Assembly: GCA_022316685.1 (NCBI GenBank)
Contig: JAKJHU010000067.1
Coordinates: 3,234,501-3,298,500, forward strand
Origin: Progne subis subis
Taxonomy: Eukaryota; Chordata; Aves; Passeriformes; Hirundinidae
DNA: 64,000 nucleotides
Reading direction: 5' to 3'
Shown: piece after piece, positions 25,446 to 38,300 of the stretch
Position numbering within the stretch: position 1 is the first letter of the stretch
How the letters are laid out: the number at the start of each line of letters is the position of its first letter
Position numbers and translations under genes: made by a program
Notes under the pieces: model-generated
Databases searched by the model: none
The model's input: only the letters and a program-made list of their open reading frames with translations
Told to the model about the DNA's origin: nothing

Positions 25446-25967
25446 AGAACCCCACCTGGAATACTGGTGTCCAAATCTGGAGTGCTCAGTACATGAAAGA
25501 TGTGGAGCTGCTAGAGAGAGTTCACAGGAAAGCCACAAAGGTTGGCAGAAGGCTGGAGTACCTTTACTGTGAGTACAGGCTGACAGAGCTGACACTGCTC
25601 AGCCTGGAGAAGAGAATGCTCTGTGGAGAGCTTATAGCACCTTCCAGTACCTGAAGGGTATTCTGAAAAACAGGGACAGTGAGTTTTTACATGGGCAGAT
25701 ATTGATGGGTCAAGGGAAGATTGTTTTAATGGCTTTGAACTAAAAGAAGAGGGATTTTGATTAGATGTGAAGAAAAAATTCTCTGCTGAGGATAATGAGG
25801 GAGTGGAACATGTTGGCTAGGGAAGCTGTGGATGTGCCATCCCCGGAAGTGTTCATGCCAGGTTGGACTGGTCCCTGAGAAATATGATGTAGTGGAAGGT
25901 ACCCCTGCCCATGGCATCCTTGACCTAATCCTTCCAACCCAAACTGTTCTATCATTCTGTGATTCTG
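25446..25967 (+). mobile_element. CR1 LINE fragment, 3' end with tail
   Basis: Seen in order: CCCACCTGGAATACTGGTGT, CCAAATCTGGAGTGCTCAG, 'GAGCTGCTAGAGAGAGTTCA', AGGAAAGCCACAAAG, 'CTGCTCAGCCTGGAGAAGAG', a TACCTGAAGGGTATTCTG phrase, AGGGATTTTGATTAGATGTG, 'GGAAGCTGTGGATGTGCCAT', CAGGTTGGACTGG and the tail TTCCAACCCAAACTG then TCTATCATTCTGTGATTCTG. These are the CR1 3' coding end and untranslated region, ending in the ATTCTGTG octamer repeat. Inferred: 5'-truncated, well recognisable copy; no intact reverse transcriptase. Confidence 0.92.
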
Positions 25968-27724
25968 GTTCTAAGTACCCTGTCAACCCAAATACTGTAA
26001 TCTCAGCAGCTCCGATATATTATCTATTTTCTGTGAGAGGGGATTTTCCCCAAAGCCATCTGAGTTAACTCTGTCTGCTGATATTTTTCACTGAAAACTT
26101 TTTCTCTTCTCCCCAGACTGAGAATTCCTTTCTCTCAGTTCCTTTCTTTTTGAACATTTTCATTATAAGGCTGAGAAATAATGGGTACACAAACACTATA
26201 GCTGATGTATTTCAGTCTTGATATACTGAAACAGATACAGTGTGAAAGTATAAATTACTCTCTACAGTTTTCCTTATTGCATTTTAGAAGAAATTTAGAT
26301 TGCAATATAAAGATTTAATAAACACATTAAGATGTAAAGTCCATTACTTATTAAATTAAAATGGAGATAATGCAACAAACAAATTAAAAATACTGTTGCA
26401 AATAAATTAGCAAGTTGATGGTTATTTGATTTAGATTATCAAATTATTCTAACTATGAGTCAAACCCTGCTGTGAGGCTGAGACCAGAAAGAAGTGGAGG
26501 TTAGTTATTTGTTGTTTTTTTTTTTTTTTCCTAGTCCTGTATCGGGAAAGAAATTGGGTTTGTGTCTCAGTTTAATACAACTATTTTGTTCCCATTTTTT
26601 TCCATAGTAATAGGGATTTTCTGACAGTGATTCAACTGTCGTGACTGCTTTCACAGAGTAAGGTGTAGACTGGGTATTTTCTAGCAAGTACAGAGACCAA
26701 ATAAGCTTCCTTAGCTACATTTTCACTGCTGTTTTCCCTTTTTCTTAAATGTCATAATTGTTCTAGTAGCTATTCTTTTGCTTTTCTTATTACCTTCCCT
26801 ATTGCACATAACAACATAAAAACTAAGCAACAGAAATAAAAGTGTTTACTAAGACAGGTTTCTACACAACAGTTGCTCTAGAAACCACTTCTGTAACTTT
26901 GACAGCACTTACATAAAAGACCAATTTGGAAGCTTGTTTTAGGATTTCAGAAAATATTATCAGAAGGGTTTTTTTCACAAGCACATGAATTCATTCTTTG
27001 TGCTTTCATGAGCTGGCAGGACAGGAAAGGAGTATTCCCTTAACACAAGGCAGGGGGAAAAAAAAAAGGAAAAAAAATAAAACAAACAAAAGCAGTAGAA
27101 GGATACACTATTACTTCTTGGCCTACAGGTCTTTGATGTATGCAGGGGCTGCATAGAATAGCTGATACAGTACCTTGCTTAATTTTTTAACACCTGCATC
27201 TACCTAATGGGAAGCACAAGATTTGTCATCGGTCACACCCAGCTCAGACAGTTCTTTCCTCCTCTTGCAGAGTGTTCAGTATCCAAAAGGAGGGTGGGAG
27301 ACTTCTTTTATCTCCTTTGTGACCACCTTAGATGTGCCTTTGATCACTCCTGGAGGTGATTCTCATATGCAGTCTCTGATAATCGCAGCAGCCTTCCTAA
27401 ATATCGGATTAAATAGCACAACCTTAATACTGGGCTTTATGGCCTACGTACATTTAACATAATCCAGTCAATATTTCCCACTTGACAGGTCTTAGGGCTG
27501 AAATCACTACAACCACAAAGCCACCCAACAACCACCCTTGGGAAAATTCTCTCTTCCATGTACCACTGAGGTAAGCTCCAAAAATATTACAGCTGAATTC
27601 TCTATTATCTGGGTTAAATCAAGACACACTAATGTCGATCCCCCAAAATATGATTAGTAGGAAATACAGTGCTGGGATACTGTAGAAGCACCACTGAAGT
27701 CAGCCAGCATTCAGCATGATCTGG
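25968..27724. other. Unique AT-rich non-coding DNA
   Basis: No gene or repeat family recognised. It contains a T14 run at about 26517-26530 and an A-rich tract at 27058-27091. Confidence 0.5.
27058..27091. repeat. A-rich low-complexity tract
   Basis: A runs interrupted by GG and TAAAAC/AAAC units. Simple low-complexity DNA. Confidence 0.8.
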
Positions 27725-28285
27725 AGCCGAGAACAGAAGAGACTCAGACTCCTTGCTGTGCCCTGTGGCACCCTCTGATCAGTGGTTTCTGGCACACGGC
27801 CGCAGATCTGAGCTGGCTGGCTGCTCCCGAAGTGCCGCTGAGGGAGTTAATAAGCCGCCCGGAATTCCCTGCCCTGGGAGGAACGATGCAGAGCCGTGAG
27901 GTTGGCTCCGTGGTGCTCAGCGGGGTGCTGGGACTGGGCCAGAGCAAATGAGCCCGGCTGATTCTGCTGAGGGACAGTTAATTGCCTCTGAAACAGGCAC
28001 CCCAGGACTCTCGGTTCACTCTAAGGAGCAGGCTCGGGCTTGTAGGAGTCATGAATTGATCAATCAGCCATGGGGAAGTAGCTAAAACTGCTTTTGACTC
28101 ACTAGGGCTGACCCTGGAAGCAGTGCAGTTGTGATCATGCAGTGCTTCGTCTGAAGCCACAGCCTCTGCGCAGAGCCAGCCGCTGTGCCCTGCTCTCCCT
28201 GTGGGAGTCAGCCCCAGCTGGACACTTGCCCACAGCCCCCTGAGCATTAAGCGTATCAGTTCCAAGCAAACCCCGGGCAGAAGAG
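27725..28285. other. CpG-enriched block in AT-rich surroundings
   Basis: By eye about 19 CpG dinucleotides fall within 560 bases, while the flanking kilobases have very few. No repeat family was recognised. Minus-strand frames of 67 and 130 codons cross it (27744-27947, 27978-28370), but neither has a known domain. It could be a small orphan CpG island, an enhancer, an untranslated first exon, or a young unrecognised repeat. No TATA box or splice arrangement was convincing. Confidence 0.4.
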
Positions 28286-29849
28286 GTGGCATAAGTGTTT
28301 CTACTCTTCTCTTAACACATAAACCACATTTGAATAATTCTTTTAAAATGACTAATGACCTTGTGAACACTCAACACTCACACTCATTCATCTTTTCATC
28401 AAGAGATGCCAAGGCATGCATATCCTTGCCTGAAGGGAAATTCGGGAAATATGTTGCAAGATTTCATCAAGGAATATTTTCCCCGATCTGCTCAGCAGAA
28501 ACTGCTTCTACACCTTCTTACACTAACTTCTATTTAACATCACTTAAACGTAAGGTATTTCTTTAACAGACCATGCTCTTCATGGTCTCTCTAGCGCTTG
28601 CATTTACTGCAACTCCTGTTAGCAAATTTAGTAAAACTGCTGGCAGCCGTTTTTCAACATAAAGACGCTTGCTGCAAAATTCCTCTTCCTTGTTTTCCTT
28701 TCCAGTTTTTCTTCTTATTGAAGAGGATGGCAATTTAGTAGATTCCCCCATGCCTTGCAGTGCCTTCTCTAGGCCACCTGCTGGACGGTATTACATCGCC
28801 ATTACCTCTATGACATTGATTTCTGATGAATCTGCCTTAAAAACTGTGACTGTATTTCTATCTAGATGGAAGTCATTCCACACCTGCAACCTCACTGACA
28901 TGAAATTCAATTAATTTTGTATTATGATCAGAAACATGAAATAGATTTGATTTTGCAGAAAGTTGACATTTCAGCCAAGAGATATGTACATTATACCAAT
29001 TTATGTGATTAGGGAAAAACACTGTGAGATGTTTTTCCATTATGGTACTTATCTGCAAGAGAGATGTTCCTGATGTATGTGAGCAGAGGGAAAGTGCTTC
29101 GACCTAGGAATGAAGAAAGTTGATTGTCCCCTCTTGCCATTGCTGTGCTGTATGTCTGTGTATCTCAGAAAGCTCATTGTGTAGCTAAACCTCAGACTTT
29201 CCCTTAGAAAGCTGTTACCATCTCCCAATTCATCATAAAGTGGCACTGCACACTAACTCTGAGTTAACATTTTGTCAGAGCTTGACAGGATCACTTTCTT
29301 TCAGGAACCTCACTTGCTCAGGCAGAGTCCTCCTGGAATGAATGCACAAACAGAATTGTGGACATTTGCTAGAAAGGCTAAAGTGAATTCAGACTGCTGA
29401 TGACCTGCAAAAATGAACCCTGTGGTCATATAATAGGGATTTTCCCCCTCTGGTTTTCTTTTAGAGAATTTGTTATGTAGCTCTTGGTTAACTATTAATT
29501 TAAAAAGCATAATTGGTCAGTGTTGGCATCACATACTAAGCACAGACACATTGCTGCCATTGGGGGATATATTTCTGGATCTCCTTTATAAAATCTTTCA
29601 TTACTTTTTTAGCATTTCACACTTTATTCATATGACTTATCACTTAGTGACAATACTTGAAGTTGAAAAAAATATATATAGGGCACGGGAATTTGAACAG
29701 CAAAGTAAATATTGTGAATATCTGTCTGGTTTTTATGATACTTTCTGTTGTAGACTATTTTGTTTTGTTACAATACTTCCACAAGTTTTCATGCGATTAC
29801 ACAGGAATCACAGAAAAATGTGGTATTTCATTGTTTTCCATTTTGATTT
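28286..29849. other. Unique AT-rich non-coding DNA
   Basis: No gene or repeat recognised. A polypyrimidine-AG at about 28683-28706 resembles a splice acceptor, but the sequence after it is not convincingly coding. Confidence 0.45.
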
Positions 29850-30114
29850 GGTCAGTTTCGTCTGTTGGGGTTGGCTGTTCCTGATCTGTGTCCCTTCCCA
29901 ACCTCCTGCCCACCCTCAGCCTTCTCACCTTTGGGGGAATGGGGAGGAGATGAGAGACTGGAAACAAGAGAGGGCCTTGCTGCTGCAGGAGCACTTCTCA
30001 GCCATAGCCAGCACACGGGTGTGTGATCTGCACTGGTCTAGCCACAGATGCAAAGCACAGGGCCCTACAGGCTGCTGGAAGAACATTAACGCCATCCCAG
30101 TCAGATGCACTACA
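29850..30114 (+). mobile_element. Fragment of an avian ERV-derived repeat (LTR-like)
   Basis: Seen: GGTTGGCTGTTCCTGATCTG, GTGTCCCTTCCCAACCTCC, 'GGAGCACTTCTCAGCCATAG', GTGTGTGATCTGCACTG, ATGCAAAGCACAGGGCCC, GCTGCTGGAAGAACATTAAC and a CATCCCAGTC...CTACA end. These phrases in this order match, from memory, a repeat common in bird genomes that belongs to endogenous retrovirus LTR sequences. Inferred: a 5'-incomplete copy in plus orientation. A long open frame (29470-30225) reads through it, but this looks fortuitous. Confidence 0.55.
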
Positions 30115-32009
30115 GTGAGCTTCTTACCGACCTCTCTGGACATGAAATCTCTTACATGGTGTGCCCCGAGGGATCTGATGTTTCCTCCTCTTTGTTACAA
30201 ACTTACTAGGGCTGGAAAACATTAAATGTCTGCATCTATATTTTCTTATTCACTACGACATGAGATGTAAATTACTTCAATTTAAAAAGAATAGTATATA
30301 TTTTAAGCAATTTAATCCAAACATAAAGATTTAAAAGTTTTCCCCAGTCCAAAATTATTAAAAAATAAATACTTTCATTCTAGTGCTCTTCATTCATTTT
30401 AGGACTTCAGTTCGTGCAGTTACCTGTCGAAGATAAATATTAAAAACTACAACATATTAAAATAGAAAAGTCTGGAAGCAAATCTGTTTGATATAGCAAA
30501 TAGTTCTTGGCAGTGAAAGAAAGAAGTTGTGATGTGAGCAATCCTATTTTTGCTTGTTGTAATAAATGCCAACCTACAGATGGAATTCAAGCAGTAATTC
30601 AAGACTATTAAATTATCTACTTTTAAAAATGAATCAAGTAAGTCATCCCTTTTTAAAAGTCATGAAAAAGAAATCATCTTTTTTTAAAACTTGCCAGTAG
30701 AAAAAGGGATAAGCGGGAAGTACAATTGATCTCATCTAAAATCTTATAGTTAAGAACATTTATTATGGCATAAGGCAGAAGGGGAGAGAGGCTTATAAAT
30801 GAGATCCAGTTGTCTCTCCAGATGCATTTTGCTGAAAGACTATTCAGAGTGAACCTTTAAAACTTGAATTTGGAAAGCATAAGCCATGCTAAAATAAATC
30901 TAAGCTGATATATTCATTTGTAACAAAATGAATGTGACACATCATGGCTATGACAATATGTAATTTCACCCTGAGAATTCAGTTTTCAGAGGTGATTTAA
31001 TTTTCTTTAAAACATTATTGAAAACTACAAGACACAGATTAGAATAAATATCCTTGTCTCATATGGGTATTAATTTTGACAATGCTCACCCTACAACTAA
31101 GATACAAAGGCAAACCCATTATTTGCTAAGTCATCTATGATGGAAAGGGTTAGTACATAATTATCTAAATGCTCAGTAGGATTATCACTGTAATGTTTAA
31201 GGACTCTGAGCGGGAGATAGGATAAGGGTTAGAAAAATTAGATGATTTATAAATGCTTAATTAAATATTTTTTCAGGCATTAACATAACCCAGAAGAAGG
31301 AAACTAAGTCAATTTACCACTCTCTGTAAAGTTTGTACATACAGTGTAAGGCATAGTAGAGTCAGACTGCAGTAAGAGGTATGTCCATGGTATGGAGCTG
31401 TTTGATAAATGCTGTTGGAGTGTTTGTCTTGGTCCCTAAACTGTGCCTGCTAAAGTCAATAGGAATTTTTTTACTGCATCTACAGGCAATGCATAAGGCC
31501 TAGATTCTTTACATTTGCTTTTACAATGTGCTCGATATTCTCAAACACAGTGCTGTGCTCCCTGCAACTGCGTGTGTACACAAATGCGCACAGGCACGCT
31601 CGCTATTGAGACATAGGTGTGGGGTAGAATCCTCTGCCTGCATGCCCCCATGCCCACCAGAACATGTTACTGGGCACCTCTCACGTGTCAGGATGCACGG
31701 CCTTCATTATCCAGGCTGCAGTAAAATCACAGCTCCAACAGTTTGATTTAGCAAACAAACCCGTGCCAGCTTTAAGTATGTAAGTAGTCCTGGCGAGTTA
31801 ATGCTGATTCTCATGTGATTGAACTTGAGCACGTGCTTAATTGCTTGATTTGGGGCCAGAGCACTGACAACTGCTGGGAAGGGAGCTGCAGGCAGGAGGG
31901 TGTGCCCTGCTAAGGCAGGCACCGCTCAGGTAGTAACGGCTTGGTTCAAAATTCTTTCTTTCCAACAGGCTAAAACATTGAAGAAGCCAAAAGTTTTTGC
32001 GGCTGTTTG
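30115..32009. other. AT-rich non-coding DNA, possibly with an ancient reptile-type repeat
   Basis: Most of it is unremarkable. At about 31439-31860 the phrases AAAGTCAATAGGAATTTTTT, AAGGCCTAGATTCT and GAGCACGTGCTTAATTGC recall old amniote DNA-transposon repeats known from turtles and crocodiles. The match is too weak to give element boundaries. Confidence 0.35.
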
Positions 32010-32830
32010 AAAGGATCTTCACAGCTCAAAATTCGAGGCAATAGGGGGAGCAAGGTGGCAGTACAGATTGGATGTAAACCAGAAAAAAATAGGATCAGAA
32101 AGAACAAGAAGCATATAAGATATAGAAAAATGTCAAAACTAATAAGAGGAGATTTCAGCTACCCAGACACACAGGAACAGGGACACAATGAGAGAAATAA
32201 ATCAAGCAACAGTCATGTACTATATCCTCAATGTATTAAAAGGTGGCAAAAAAGGCAGAAGTTCTGACTTTCAACTGTGCAGCTGTTAGGAGACAAGAGG
32301 TGGAGGACTCACTAATGACCATAATCCAGTTGGATTCATTACTGCAGACTGAACCTACAAGAGGAATAAAAAACCCCCAAGGACTTTGAACACAGAAGAA
32401 TAGGGAAGTGCTGGAGGCAATCCAGTGGGTTAAGCGCCTAATGGGAGGTGTGGGAGGAGGGAAGGACACGGAGGAAATGGAAACTGTTCAGAAAGCAATT
32501 ACAGCATATCCAAGGGTGGTACGTATTATCCAACAATATGTGCACTAGGATGAGAAAAAGACCGTAGCAAATAAAAACAGGATTGAAAAAGATATTGAGA
32601 GATAAATAAAATGGATACATGAGCAGCGTAAAATTTCAGGCGCAGAGAGAGAACTGAAAATTTATACAAATAATTTAAGATAAATGAACACAATTATATA
32701 AAAAGTGCAAGCAGATAATAAAATTAAATTAGAAATAGGCCAATATCAGAGTATATCCCCAGAAGATGTAACAAAAACTCTGCAGAGAAAGCAGAAGGTT
32801 TTTGGGATGAAACCAAAGCAGCATGATACC
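32010..32830 (+). pseudogene. Degraded CR1/L3-like LINE, endonuclease end of ORF2
   Basis: Seen: 32148-32168 encodes GDFSYPD, and 150 bases later, in another frame, 32308-32350 encodes LTNDHNPVGFITAD. Known: CR1 and L3 LINEs carry an apurinic-type endonuclease whose C-terminal half has GDFN.PD followed about 50-65 residues on by an SDH box; the Asp/His of these boxes are catalytic. Both boxes appear in the right order and roughly the right distance. Frames change between them and stops are frequent, so the copy is dead. The A-rich sequence to about 32830 probably continues the linker before the reverse transcriptase, but no polymerase motif is recognisable. The exact LINE clade is uncertain. 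Confidence 0.5.
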
Positions 32831-35287
32831 CTGCACTGGTTCACTCTCTGTTCATCACGGCTGAGTTTGCCATTCCTGAAAGGTTTGAAACAATAAAACA
32901 ATTGGAAACACTTGGTTTTAGGCAAATTTTTCTCCATTTACTGCACTCTAAGAAAGACAATCCTTCCATCCCCATCTCACAACCACCTTTCCCAGTTCAT
33001 CCCAGGTGAGTGAAATGTAACTGCATTCCCTTAGTAGACACTGCAAGATGCTTGGGCAATTGCTTCTTTCACTGCCATTCCACCTCCCCTTTTTCACAAG
33101 CTGGAAATTAGGAATTATAGGAGGCGGTGGGTTTGAAGAGATATTTTCAGTTCTAGAAGGACTCATTTGTACTTTTCAGGCCATATTAAGCAGTAAGATG
33201 GGAAACATACCTTGAGTGTAATTTTGCATGTAATTTTTGGATAAACAGTTTGCCTGAGCCAAAATCATACCAAGATGCATCCTGAAAAATGAAAACTACC
33301 TGCAGATAAGCCACCACACCAGAGAGTGCTCCTCTCTATTACTTCAGATAGTTGATGTGGGTCCTTGTGAAGAACATAATCTTAAGGACAGTTTTTCTGT
33401 CTTTTCACTAACAATAGAGTGAAAGATGTTTGCAGATCTTCCTCCTCAAGCCAGTCCTTGGCCTCTTCCCTTCTCCATCTCCCAGCTAACAATCTAATAC
33501 TACCAGAATAAGACAAGGTAGCGTGGTTCAGGTCAGAGGATTCGTACTATCTTGGCAGTGTTATAACTTACAGCATTAGCAACTACCACCTTTTACATCT
33601 GCTTTGTAGAGTCTTACAGGACTTTATTAACTCATTTCCTATGAATGGAGCAATTGGCTTTTGAGCGGCCTAAAGTGGTGTTCCTAGAGTCAACCCTTCC
33701 TCTGTTTTTTCTCCATGGCAGCATGTTTCTGTCAGAAAGTTCTGGTTGTAATTTAAAAACAATTGGAAGAGGAAACAAAACAACAGCCAGCAAAAGCACA
33801 CTACCTGTAATATTAATCAGTGAAGTCCACAATAGAAAATCTTTTGCTAAAAGCAGAAGATTACATCTCTTAATTTACTCCTGTATTTGAACCACAGTAA
33901 TAAGTAATAGGACAGAGTTACTACTTTACTTCTGTTTAGATGTTTCATTTTGTAAGCAAATTTTATTGCAATTTTTTCATTCAAGATTCTCTGTTGTTTT
34001 GGAAAGAAAAATACAATATAACCAAAGCTAATAACAACAATGTTAAGTGACTGTTGGCCATTGGAGAAATTCTGTACAGTTTGAGGAAGTGGTCCAGTCA
34101 ATCAAATGCTGTGTTTGGAAACAGATAGGAGGGCAGGTACTTCCTTATCACCATTTGTAGTGGAACTACAGCTGCAGCTCTGGTTCTGTTTGAGACGTGC
34201 ACACAGCACACAGTGGGATACAGAAACATAATAGTCAGAGAAGCCGCTTAAAGCCACAAGAGAAAGTGCGGACTGGTTTGACAAAGATAGAAAAAGCTCT
34301 TGATATTCATGAGATTCAGTAAGCACTGATATAAAACTTCTTCTCATACTTAACCCTTTATAACTTCAGGTTGTTTTTATTCTTACTGTAGCATGCACTC
34401 ACACGCCTGTGAGCTACTGGGGAAAAAGCTGAGAACCATATACAGCAGATATCATAAGGTACCACTTTCCCTGTATGGTATATTGCAGTTAGTTCCTTCA
34501 TGACAGCTCCTAAAATGAAGAAATATGTAAAATATATTTATAAAATACTTGGAGGTTTTTATTAGATTTGTTTAATCTAATTTTCACAATATCACTGTTG
34601 CAACAGATTTCCTGTGCTCAGACATGTCTAATTTCACTCTGTTCTTTCAGAAAAATAAGTATTCATCTCAGATTTGAGTTTTCTTTAAGACAAAACAAAA
34701 CCTCAAAACAACACAACAATCGCCATTTAAAATCCAGAGTTAAGAAGAAATACAAACTTGTCCATTTTTGATGGTTATACTAAATTACTTTGTTCTTTTG
34801 GTTACATATAAAATGTTCACTGCAGTTGAAGATATCAGGGTTATCTAAGGTACAGAGGAGCTGTTGCTCTTTATACAAATTTCACATGAAAAATATACAG
34901 ATTTAATGGTATAATTTAACTCTATTAATCTCACTTAATCAGCACAAAATACACTTGACTAGAGATACCTCTGTGCTTTCTAATGTGAGTCTATAAACCA
35001 GTGTATGTATGGTTCATCCTTTATAATTCCCGTCAATAGCACACATACTGTATATAAATATGCCTTGATTTTATTTGAAGTTCTGCATCAGTGAGAATCT
35101 TCAATAATGGAAGCAAAGTACTTAAAGCTCTCTGCTCCCCTCTGCACCTTTCAGCAATAAATAAATAAGACCCCAGCACTGGAGGTAAGGCTAACCCTCT
35201 GCTCTAGGCAGGAGACCTTATTTCAGTAGTTTCACACAGATCAAGTTAAAGGGTAAAGTTTTAAATTACTAACTGCAATAACTTGTA
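32831..35287. other. Unique AT-rich non-coding DNA
   Basis: No gene or repeat recognised. Frames at 33632-33890 and 33847-34347 have no known domain. Confidence 0.5.
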
Positions 35288-35306
35288 CTTTTTTTTTCCC
35301 CCACAA

Positions 35307-35338
<32 letters not shown>

Positions 35339-35345
35339 CCCCCCC
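35288..35345. repeat. Double T-to-C homopolymer tract (T-run/C5, then T29C7)
   Basis: A run of about ten T then five C, a short spacer, then 29 T followed by seven C. On the other strand this is G7A29. Low-complexity polypyrimidine tract with no adjacent retroposon body. Confidence 0.9.
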
Positions 35346-38300
35346 TACAAAATATTCTGAATTTTAGAACATGGAAAATCAGGATATTCAACATAACTTT
35401 TCATTTGAGGGTTTTTTTACCAACTGAATATACACTTTATTTCTTCAAAACAATGATAAAGGCATTAGGAAAAAAAAAAAAATACTTTGCTAAAACTGCA
35501 ATTAAAAAAAAAAATCTTTCCTAAAATCTTTTTAAGGTGAACTAAATTATACTGGACACATATAAATAAAAAAGAGCAAAGAAGAACATGAACATGTATT
35601 ACTAGTGTAATTCATCAAAAACAGTTGACACTTCAATCTAATCCAGAAATGAAAACACAGAACTTTATAGAGTTATAGGAAGTAAGCAATTTAAACGTAC
35701 CATGGCACAAGGTCATCTAACAATGAAGATGGGAAGATGTTCTCTTTTTATTCGCTCTCCTTCACTCCTTTAATCTTTCTGAATCTATCAAGTACAGATT
35801 AATATAAATCTTTTAACAGCCAGAGGTGATCTTGAAATCAGATAATTAATCGTAGTGGTCTAAGTTTTGTGTAGCAGTTCTATCTTTCCATTTTAATATA
35901 AAATGAAAGAATACTTTATGTAACTAAGCTATTACTCCGGAAAAGGTTTCTTTTTCCATAATAAAGTAATGTAGTTCTTAACTAATTATTTCATCGTTTT
36001 AAAATGTAATTTTTTTTTGTGAAACTCACTGAAATAGTTCATCTTTCTTAAAAGGGTGGTCATGTGGAAAAAACAATTCTCAGAATACACTCACTGCTGC
36101 TCATTCAAAACACTCACTTGCTGAGTCATTCCCGACGTAGTTCAGAGCTAAATGTACAAAGCCAAGGAAATGCACTCAATTTGCTTTGAAAGTAACCTCC
36201 AAGGCAATTTCATAAGCAAAAATCATATTCATGTCATACAGATACTGTGGTTAAGTTTATGATTCCAATTTGGCCTGGAGAGCTTTCAATACTCTAGGAA
36301 AAAATACTTCACCAATCTATATGTAAATACTTCAGTAAAACCACTGAACAGTGATCAAGTTCAGTATTAATATCACAAATTAAAGAGGGCACCTGAAAAT
36401 GTACTGTCTAGAAGTATGATCAGAGCCCATGCTGAAGAATAATCTGTGTTTTCAGCAGCCTATAAGCATGGCAAAACCTGTGGTGTTTCATTTGTTAAGT
36501 CACAGTGTTATATATATGTAGAAAACACTAAATACTGAAATACAGCCAGTGGTTTGGTGGCAGCAGGGTGGGTAGCAGGCAATCACCTGGAAATGTCAGC
36601 CTAAAGAAACTCATGGTAGGACTAGCAGATCTATGTTGTACAGTTCAAATTGGCAATTAAATATACTTTATGGGCTTGCACTTCTATTATATGTTGTTAA
36701 ACAAGAAAAAAAATCAAGCAGGTAACCCAGATAACTTCTCAGTTTCTAACTATTTGGTTGTCTTAGTGAAAGTGTGCTTATTTAAGCAGATGTGACGGCA
36801 AATTTGTTTGCCCCAGAGGAGAGTGGGAAAAATTAGCCAAATACCCTTTTGAAGTCCTGTGTAGAGGATAAGGTATTTGTACTGGAGGAAGGCACAACCA
36901 TTCCCATACTTTCCAATGGTTTAGGGTTTTTGTAGCTCCAAGACACATATACTGTCACCTGCTTGCACCACTGCCCACCTTCATGTAGGCCAGCATTGCC
37001 CTAGGACTCAGCTTTCACACAGCTGCACAGAGAGAAGCCAGCTGGAGTGGGCCAGTCCTTGGAAAGATCTCACAACTGTCCTTGCTATTGCTTCTCTCCC
37101 TTGGCTTCACTGTCTTATATTAAGTCTTCTGGACGTGGGACACAGATGCAGACAGTAAAATTTCTCAAAGCTGCCCCTAAGTTGACACGTAAATTAGCTA
37201 CAAGACATATGGGGCCGGATTCAGATCCAGACCCTAGATAACAAAACACAGGTGACCACCTGTGTACTAGATACACAAGGTCTCACTTCAGATAACAAAA
37301 TTTAACTTGGTACCCACACAAAGCTGCTAAGTTTCATTTTAGGTGGATGCCCTAAGATCTCAAAGACATCAGCCAAAGGTTAGCAGATGCAATACAGAAC
37401 TTACAGGAGATCCTCAATTGCAATTGGGATTGACAATAGCAACTGGCATTAGGGCAGTATCCTACAGGTCTCAAATGACACTGCAGAGCCATAGCAATGT
37501 CACATTTCCCTGCCTTACCTTCATAAACCTTGTCACTGCAAAACCTATTCACTAAGGTCTATTACAGAAATAGCATAAACAGAAAAAAAAAATCAATCAC
37601 TCTTCCATCCACAATTTCTCATTGCTGGACCTTGTTGGACCAACCCAGCATAAAGAGCAGGAAGCACCTGAGTTCAATATGTATACTGCCTGACAAGGCA
37701 GTTTTCACACAGAGATTCATAGGGGAAAGGAGGGTGCTCCACTTTTCATTGCAAGGTAACTCTAAAGTGGTTTTAAATTGCAATGTGCTAAGAGTCAGAG
37801 ACGTAGTCCCCCAAGAGATGAGCTGCCACATCTCTCAGTGCTGTGCCAGCATGGAGATGGGCACACAGGGAAGCACTCTGGGCTGCTCTGCCATTTGGGG
37901 GTTCACAGGAGACTTCAATGTGCAATAGGCACCAAACAGAGGACAGGATATCTCTGCAGCAGCAACTACGAACCAAAACTTAACAGACAAATGTAAATTA
38001 GGAAAAAACATTTTTCTGTTGCTTTTCTTAACATACATTAATGAATTAGATATTCCTCTTAAAGCTGTTGTGTCTAGGCATTGAATATCTGCTGATTTTT
38101 GGTATGACCCATGAAAGAAGTGAACTGGAGGAAGAGAAGGTCATTAGAGCCTTCTGACCCATTTTTAAAAGAGTTATTCTGTATGCTATGAACAACATGG
38201 GATTTGGCATGCAGTTAGGCTGAGAGGAAAGTAAGAAAATGGCTATGGCAAAGCCAGAGGGTTAAAAAGTAGCATAAAAGCCAATAAGTATATGCAAAGA

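Noticed and set aside
28683..28706. Polypyrimidine-AG resembling a splice acceptor
   Set aside because: The downstream frame is not coding-like and no matching donor was found.
29470..30225. 251-codon plus-strand frame, the longest in the window
   Set aside because: Its second half is an ERV-derived repeat read in an arbitrary frame and its first half is AT-rich non-coding sequence; no domain, no conserved motif.
37211..37228. GGGGCCGGATTCAGATCC phrase like a DNA-transposon end
   Set aside because: No complementary end was found within a plausible distance.
37530..37928. 132-codon plus-strand frame
   Set aside because: No recognised domain; several overlapping frames on both strands of similar length argue for chance.
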